From contig DAOUHZ010000152.1 in assembly GCA_034428455.1 (NCBI GenBank), positions 1-64,000 of the forward strand: a stretch of 64,000 nucleotides of DNA, in the 5' to 3' direction. This DNA comes from Bin87 sp034428455 (GTDB taxonomy: Bacteria > Chloroflexota > Dehalococcoidia > Lucifugimonadales > UBA3495). Position 1 is the first letter of the stretch. Each line of letters starts with the position of its first letter. Below, one piece after another: positions 59,575 to 64,000 of this stretch. Position numbers and translations under genes: made by a program. Below the pieces are notes generated by a model. That model saw nothing but the letters and a program-made list of their open reading frames with translations. It had not been told where the DNA came from and made no database searches.

Positions 59575-60690
59575 ATGACCTTGACCAAGATCGCCCCCCA
59601 GAACCTGCGAACCCCGGGTCCGACCCCCATCCCCGACGACATCGTCGACGAGATGTCCCTGCCCATGATCAATCACCGGGGTCCCGAGTTCAAGGAGCTG
59701 ATCGAGGCCACCACCGCCGGTCTGAAGCAGGTCTTCATGACCAGCAACGACCTGTACATCCTCACCTCCAGCGGCACCGGAGCCCTGGAGGCCGCGGTGG
59801 TCAACACCCTGTCCCCCGGCGACAAGGTCATCGCCGCCACCGCCGGTTCTTTCGGCGACCGCTTCGTCGAGATCGCGGCAGGCTACGGCGCCGACGTGAC
59901 CCGCATGGACTTCGAGTGGGGCGACGCCATAGACCCCGAGGCCATCCGAGCCGAGCTGCAGAAGGATCCCGAAATCAAGGCCGTCCTCGTCACCCACAAC
60001 GAGACCTCCACCGGTGTGACTCACGACCTGGAATCCATCGCCCGCGTCGTCAAGGGCGAGTTCGACAAGCTGCTCCTAGTCGACGCCGTTAGCAGTCTCG
60101 GCTGCATCCCTCTCCCGGTGGACGGCTGGAACTGCGACTTGGTGGCCACCGGCTCCCAGAAGGGCTTCATGATCCCGCCCGGCCTGGCCTTCATCAGCAT
60201 CAGCGCCCGCGGCTGGGAAGCCTACCAGGACGCCAAAATGCCCCGCTTCTACTTCGACCTGATGGCCGCCGAGCGCTCCCTGTCCCGTGGCCAGACCCCC
60301 TGGACGCCAAACGTCGCGCTGCTCTACGGCCTGCGGCTGGGCTTGGATCACATCCTCGACGAAGGGCTGGAGAACGTCTACGAAAGGCACGCCGAGGTCG
60401 CCGCATACACCAGGGCCGGCGTCAAGGCCCTGGGTCTGGAGCTGCTCGCCAACGACGAATCTCGCGCCTCCAACACCGTTACCGGCATCAAGATGCCCGA
60501 GGACATCGACGGCGCCCGGCTCATGTCCATGATGCGCGAGGACGAAGGCGTCGTCCTGGCTGGCGGGCAGGGCAAGCTGACCGGCCACTGCTTCCGCATC
60601 GGTCACCTGGGATGGGTGACCAAGGACGACATCACCGAAGTTCTGGAAGCCCTGGAGCGCGTGCTGCCCAAAGTCGGCTTCAAGAGCTAG
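59575..60690 (+). CDS. Alanine-glyoxylate / serine-pyruvate-type aminotransferase
   Basis: A 371-aa class V PLP enzyme. It has the N-terminal TPGPTPIPDDIVDEM, SSGTGALEAAVVN, the Asp in LLVDAVSSLG and the PLP Lys in ATGSQKGFMIPPG. C-terminal residues RIGHLG bind substrate carboxylate. It likely moves amino groups from serine or alanine to glyoxylate or pyruvate. The ATG at 59575 has AGGAG 8 nt upstream. Confidence 0.9.
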   Translation: MTLTKIAPQNLRTPGPTPIPDDIVDEMSLPMINHRGPEFKELIEATTAGLKQVFMTSNDLYILTSSGTGALEAAVVNTLSPGDKVIAATAGSFGDRFVEIAAGYGADVTRMDFEWGDAIDPEAIRAELQKDPEIKAVLVTHNETSTGVTHDLESIARVVKGEFDKLLLVDAVSSLGCIPLPVDGWNCDLVATGSQKGFMIPPGLAFISISARGWEAYQDAKMPRFYFDLMAAERSLSRGQTPWTPNVALLYGLRLGLDHILDEGLENVYERHAEVAAYTRAGVKALGLELLANDESRASNTVTGIKMPEDIDGARLMSMMREDEGVVLAGGQGKLTGHCFRIGHLGWVTKDDITEVLEALERVLPKVGFKS

Positions 60691-60708
60691 TTCAGCCACG
60701 AAATCCAA

Positions 60709-60732
60709 TGGGGCGAAGGATCCTTCGCCCCA
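60709..60732. repeat. GGGGCG palindrome, copy c (possible terminator)
   Basis: TGGGGCGAAGGA immediately followed by its perfect complement TCCTTCGCCCCA, 18 nt after the aminotransferase stop. No T-tract. Confidence 0.65.
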
Positions 60733-60748
60733 ACGTTTATCCAGCATT

Positions 60749-61210
60749 ATGTCGTCAGTTTCCCAACTTCAACAGGCCATGGCGGCCCTGCGCCTCTCCC
60801 TGGCGGAAATCCGCCACAAGGAAGAGCAGCTGGACGTCACCATTTCCCAGTTCCGTACTCAGCTGCGCCGATTGCCCCGGCAAACCATCTACGGACGCGC
60901 CCCGCTGGACATGGCGCTCTCCGCCATGAGCGAGGTCGAAGAGCGGCTGCGGGACGCCGAGGAGAACCATCGGCGCCTGCTCACCATCAAGAAGGCGGCG
61001 TTGGACGAACTCGCCGCCCTGGAATCCGTGGAACAGGTTGACAAGGCGCGGAAAGAGCTGGCCCAGCTGAAACAACAGGCCGCCCGCACGGACCCATCTC
61101 AAGAAACTGCGGTGGAGATCCGCCGCCTGGAACAGTTCATCGCCGAACACAGCAAGCGCGCCGAGCAGGCGATCACCGCCAGCTTTGAGGAGAGGCGCGG
61201 CCAGCGCTAG
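60749..61210 (+). CDS. Coiled-coil hypothetical protein
   Basis: 153 aa, almost entirely helical with heptad-like spacing (SEVEERLRDAEENHRRLL, KELAQLKQQAART, EIRRLEQFIAEHSKRAEQ). No signal peptide or enzyme motif. Not recognised. No clear ribosome site precedes the ATG. Confidence 0.6.
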   Translation: MSSVSQLQQAMAALRLSLAEIRHKEEQLDVTISQFRTQLRRLPRQTIYGRAPLDMALSAMSEVEERLRDAEENHRRLLTIKKAALDELAALESVEQVDKARKELAQLKQQAARTDPSQETAVEIRRLEQFIAEHSKRAEQAITASFEERRGQR

Positions 61211-61288
61211 CACGGTCCCATGGCCGAACACAGACCCGTATAGCCACGTTGGCGGCAACGCCAGAAAGGATCGCAGGAGCATCGACGC

Positions 61289-62392
61289 ATGAAAGCATCC
61301 TATCTTGGCGCCATGGGATACGCCCACCGGCGGGATTTTCCTCCCACTTGGCCCACACCGCCATCCTACAGCGACCCCGAAACCTCGGTGCAGAGCTACC
61401 AGGACGGCATCGAAGAGTGCGAATTCGCCGAGGAGATGGGCTTCGAGTGGGTCAGCTTCTCCGAGCACCACTACTCGGGCCGGATTGCCACCGGCACACC
61501 CGCCGTCATGGCCGCTGCGGTGGCCGAGCGATGCAAGTCGGTGAAGATCGCCATGCTCGGCCCCCTGCTGCCGCTCAACAACCCAGTGCGCGCCGCAGAA
61601 GAACTAACCCTACTGGACAACATCACCAACGGCCGCCTGGTGATGGGCTTCCTGCGCGGCACCCCCAACGAGGACCAGGTCTACGGCGTCCACCCGTCAG
61701 AGGGTCGGGGACGCCTCCTCGAAGGAATGGACCTGATCCTGAAGGCCATGACCGAGCCCGAACCCTTCTCGTGGGAGGGTCGCTACTACCAGTATCGCAC
61801 TGTGGCCGTGTGGCCTCGTCCGGTGCAGCAACCCTTCCCGTCAGCGCTGGTAGCGACTCGCAGCGATGATGCGGTGCAGTACGCCGCGGAGCACGGCCTG
61901 GGCCTCGGCGTGTCCTTCGTGCCCTCGGAACAAGTAGCGGGCATCACCGAAAAATACCTCCACTGGTGCGACGACGCCGGCTGGCAGCCCGAGCCGGACC
62001 AACTGGTATTTCGCGGCAGCATCTACCTGGCCGAAACCGACCGCCAGGCCCAGGACTGGTTCAATGCGCAAACCGATGAGGGTCGCGCGCCCGGCATGGC
62101 CCTGCGCTCCTCGGTGTCCCAGGTCATCCAGGCCTCCCGCTCCGGCCAGGACGTTGACTACCGCAACGTGTTCGCCGGCAGCGCCAGCGGCGACATCGTG
62201 GGTGGCGCTCCCGGCCTCACCTTCGTCGGCGGCCCCGACACCGTTTTCGAGCAGATCAAGGCCTACCACGACCAGTGCGGCACCGGCGTCATCGACCTCT
62301 TCTTCCAGCAACCCAGCCTGACCCACCGCGACGTGATGGCCGAAATCGACCTGTTCGGGCGAGAGGTCCTGCCCCGCCTCAAGGAGCTGTAA
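61289..62392 (+). CDS. LLM-class flavin-dependent oxidoreductase
   Basis: A 367-aa luciferase-like monooxygenase. CEFAEEMGFEWVSFSEHHYSG, KIAMLGPLLPLNNPVRAAEE and GRLVMGFLRGTPNEDQVYG are bacterial-luciferase-family segments. The C-terminal half has a family-typical FVGGPDTVFEQIKAYHDQ motif. Followed after 3 nt by an alpha/beta hydrolase, so probably one operon. Confidence 0.88.
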   Translation: MKASYLGAMGYAHRRDFPPTWPTPPSYSDPETSVQSYQDGIEECEFAEEMGFEWVSFSEHHYSGRIATGTPAVMAAAVAERCKSVKIAMLGPLLPLNNPVRAAEELTLLDNITNGRLVMGFLRGTPNEDQVYGVHPSEGRGRLLEGMDLILKAMTEPEPFSWEGRYYQYRTVAVWPRPVQQPFPSALVATRSDDAVQYAAEHGLGLGVSFVPSEQVAGITEKYLHWCDDAGWQPEPDQLVFRGSIYLAETDRQAQDWFNAQTDEGRAPGMALRSSVSQVIQASRSGQDVDYRNVFAGSASGDIVGGAPGLTFVGGPDTVFEQIKAYHDQCGTGVIDLFFQQPSLTHRDVMAEIDLFGREVLPRLKEL

Positions 62393-62395
62393 CCA

Positions 62396-62965
62396 GTGTC
62401 TTCCGATCAGGTACGCGAGACCGTCGTCATCGTCGACAAACTCGAGAGTTCCGCTGTCCTCCGGGACGCCCTGGCGCAAAGGTGGGTAGTGCTGGAGCCT
62501 GGCCTGGACGACTTTGGCGCAGGAGCGGAAGACCGGATTGCCGCCGCAGTTGCCCCGGTAATCTCCGAACCCTACGGCCTTATCGGCGTTTCGTCCGCCG
62601 CGTCGGTGGCCATCCGCCACGCTCTGCGGTCGCCGGAAAGCGTAGCGGCGCTGATCCTGGTGTCGCCCCTGGCGGTACGACCCGCCGGAGACTCGGTACT
62701 ATCCAACCAGGAACTGGAGGCACAACTCGCCGGAATCCAGTGCCCGACGCTGGCAGTGTTCGGACAGGCGGATGACACCATCGACCCGGCAGCCCCGAGC
62801 ATCTACCGAAGCCACATCCCCAACTGCAACGTGGCTTTCGTTTACGACGCCGGTCACGACATCGCCGCCGAGCGTCCGCAGGCCCTGCTGAACCTCGTCG
62901 CCGACTACCTCGAACGCCGCGAGACCTTCATCGTGCAGAACCGCGTCGGCGCCATCAATCCCTGA
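62396..62965 (+). CDS. Short alpha/beta-hydrolase-fold protein
   Basis: 189 aa. The nucleophile elbow is GVSSAAS (Ser in G-V-S-S-A), Asp in GQADDTIDP and His in YDAGHDIAAERPQ complete a triad. It is shorter than most alpha/beta hydrolases (about 260), lacking part of the N-terminal sheet. GTG start at 62396, with AAGGAG in the end of the upstream gene. Confidence 0.78.
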   Translation: MSSDQVRETVVIVDKLESSAVLRDALAQRWVVLEPGLDDFGAGAEDRIAAAVAPVISEPYGLIGVSSAASVAIRHALRSPESVAALILVSPLAVRPAGDSVLSNQELEAQLAGIQCPTLAVFGQADDTIDPAAPSIYRSHIPNCNVAFVYDAGHDIAAERPQALLNLVADYLERRETFIVQNRVGAINP

Positions 62966-62998
62966 TCTTGACCGCTCACGGTCCATTCAAAGTTAATC

Positions 62999-63078
62999 CG
63001 TCATTCCGGCGAAAACCGGAATCCAGAACATTCCGAACACAACGACCTCTTGGATTCCCGCTTGCGCGGGAATGACGG
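62999..63078. repeat. Dispersed palindromic repeat, family 3, copy c
   Basis: CGTCATTCCGGCGAAAACCG opens the element and TTGGATTCCCGC then TTGCGCGGGAATGACGG closes it. Both halves are hairpins and the ends are complementary. Confidence 0.85.
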
Positions 63079-63128
63079 TTTGGGGTGAAAGGCCGACATC
63101 CGGCACCTTGAAAAGTTCCTGTTGGCAG

Positions 63129-63659
63129 TTAGTTGCCTGAAGAGCGCGCCTGCTGGCCTTCCTGCAACTCGTCGATCTGTTCCCGCGTGCGCCCGTAGAT
63201 CTGCGGCACGTCCCAACCCTGCATCCCGGCATAGGTGTCGATCTGCGAGCGGTGATGCACCTCGTGTTCCACCAGCATCATCAGGATCCGCCAGCCGCTG
63301 AGCATACCGTCAGTATCGATCATCTTGATCCGCCGGGTCAGCCAGTCCGCCGGCGTGCCCTCGATGCGGCTGCGAAACTCGGCCGCCGAGACCTCCAGCG
63401 CCGGTACCCAATCCGCGATGGACGCCGTGCTCGGAACCTCCCAGTCGTACAACCACCCCTCGTTGCGGTAGGCCCGCGCGAAATACATTCGCGACTCGCA
63501 GATGTGATGCACGATCTGCCGGATGCTCCACGCGTTCTCACCCTCGCCGGCCGGCGGCGCCCACGACTCGGCCGGGGCCGGCAGCGCCTGGATGTCCCGC
63601 ACGGTACGCCGGTTGATGCCATCGAAATAGCGCAGGAATGCCTGTGGGTCGTTCAGCAT
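63129..63659 (-). CDS. DinB-family four-helix protein
   Basis: 176 aa. Metal-site His residues are visible in IRQIVHHICESRMYFAR and in MLVEHEVHHRSQIDTYAG, typical of DinB/YfiT-like enzymes (often thiol transferases or stress proteins). Its ATG overlaps the stop of the upstream Uma2 gene by 7 nt. Confidence 0.88.
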   Translation of the reverse strand: MLNDPQAFLRYFDGINRRTVRDIQALPAPAESWAPPAGEGENAWSIRQIVHHICESRMYFARAYRNEGWLYDWEVPSTASIADWVPALEVSAAEFRSRIEGTPADWLTRRIKMIDTDGMLSGWRILMMLVEHEVHHRSQIDTYAGMQGWDVPQIYGRTREQIDELQEGQQARSSGN

Positions 63660-64000
63660 GGCGTGATATCTCCTTCGGCTCCGTTTTCACCACCGTCGCG
63701 TCGGCGCAACAATTCGCGCAGCCGTTCGATTTCTTCCCAAGCCGCGTCCCGCTGATCCCGGACTGCGATGGCATACGCTTGTACTGCCCGCCAATTCCGG
63801 TCGTAGGTCTGTGTGTCCGGGTCATACACCCGAGGCCAGCCATCATCCCAGCACAGGTTGACGCCCAGCAATGGGCTGTACACTTTCAGGATGCCGTCGG
63901 GCTCGTGGGTTTGCGGGAACTCCCGGTACGCTCCGTCGACCAGTTCAGCGCCCCATATCGGCTGCTCGTAATACCGCCCGCCGGTGGGGTCGAAACGCCA
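63653..64000 (-). CDS. Uma2-family protein, 5' part beyond the window
   Basis: Only the C-terminal about 115 residues are inside the window. WRFDPTGGRYYEQPIWG, the loop EPDGILKVYSPLLGVNLCWDD and a short coiled coil (EEIERLRELLRRRDG) match the C-terminal half of long Uma2 proteins like the one at 46387. The frame is open to the window edge. Confidence 0.8.
   Translation of the reverse strand, partial: WRFDPTGGRYYEQPIWGAELVDGAYREFPQTHEPDGILKVYSPLLGVNLCWDDGWPRVYDPDTQTYDRNWRAVQAYAIAVRDQRDAAWEEIERLRELLRRRDGGENGAEGDITPC

Overview
The window is GC-rich bacterial chromosome. The ribosomal superoperon order, the long-form S12, the F420/flavin luciferase-like oxidoreductases and the many Uma2 nuclease genes suggest a Chloroflexota (Dehalococcoidia/SAR202-like) genome. 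That placement is inference from gene content, not from a marker tree.

Layout. 0-5.9 kb: a tRNA-Ser, a TRAP-type solute-binding lipoprotein, then a polyhydroxyalkanoate (PHA) cluster phaQ-phaP-phaC-phaE-phaB. phaB carries an in-frame amber codon just before its catalytic Tyr. 5.9-8.0 kb: an atypical stretch bounded by inverted 19-bp repeats, holding an unrecognised gene and degraded sequence, followed by a lone PaREP1/HEPN-like gene. 8.3-30.4 kb: an almost uninterrupted translation superoperon: rpsL-rpsG-fusA, then rpsJ through rplQ including secY, adk, map, infA, rpmJ and rpoA, then truA-rplM-rpsI. No tuf lies between fusA and rpsJ. 30.4-36.2 kb: a CcdA-like membrane protein, a HepT/MNT toxin-antitoxin-type pair whose key residues are missing in both partners, two RDD membrane proteins, a nitronate monooxygenase and a phosphohexomutase. 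36.5-43.9 kb: a minus-strand methionine-cycle operon (mtnA, arylsulfotransferase, membrane protein, mtnP, rhodanese, ahcY, metK). It starts with a consensus promoter, a SAM-I riboswitch and a terminator, and ends in a strong intrinsic terminator. 44-64 kb: accessory genes: an FMN-binding protein, a site-2 protease, five Uma2 genes in total (one cut by the window edge), an MBL hydrolase, apt, yraN-rnhB-mnmA, four tandem PaREP1/HEPN-like paralogues directly upstream of mnmA, two luciferase-like oxidoreductases, a PD-(D/E)XK nuclease with a small partner, a DUF1015 protein, a PLP aminotransferase, an alpha/beta hydrolase and a DinB protein.

How the parts fit. The PHA genes encode a class III synthase (PhaC plus a PhaE-like subunit), a granule protein and its PadR-type repressor. 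The repressor's own promoter overlaps a perfect palindrome and appears to give a leaderless mRNA. The methionine operon links SAM synthesis, SAH hydrolysis and methylthioadenosine salvage under one SAM-sensing leader. Several families of short palindromic dispersed repeats (about 90-125 bp, plus shorter ones) fill the intergenic spaces, including gaps inside the ribosomal superoperon.
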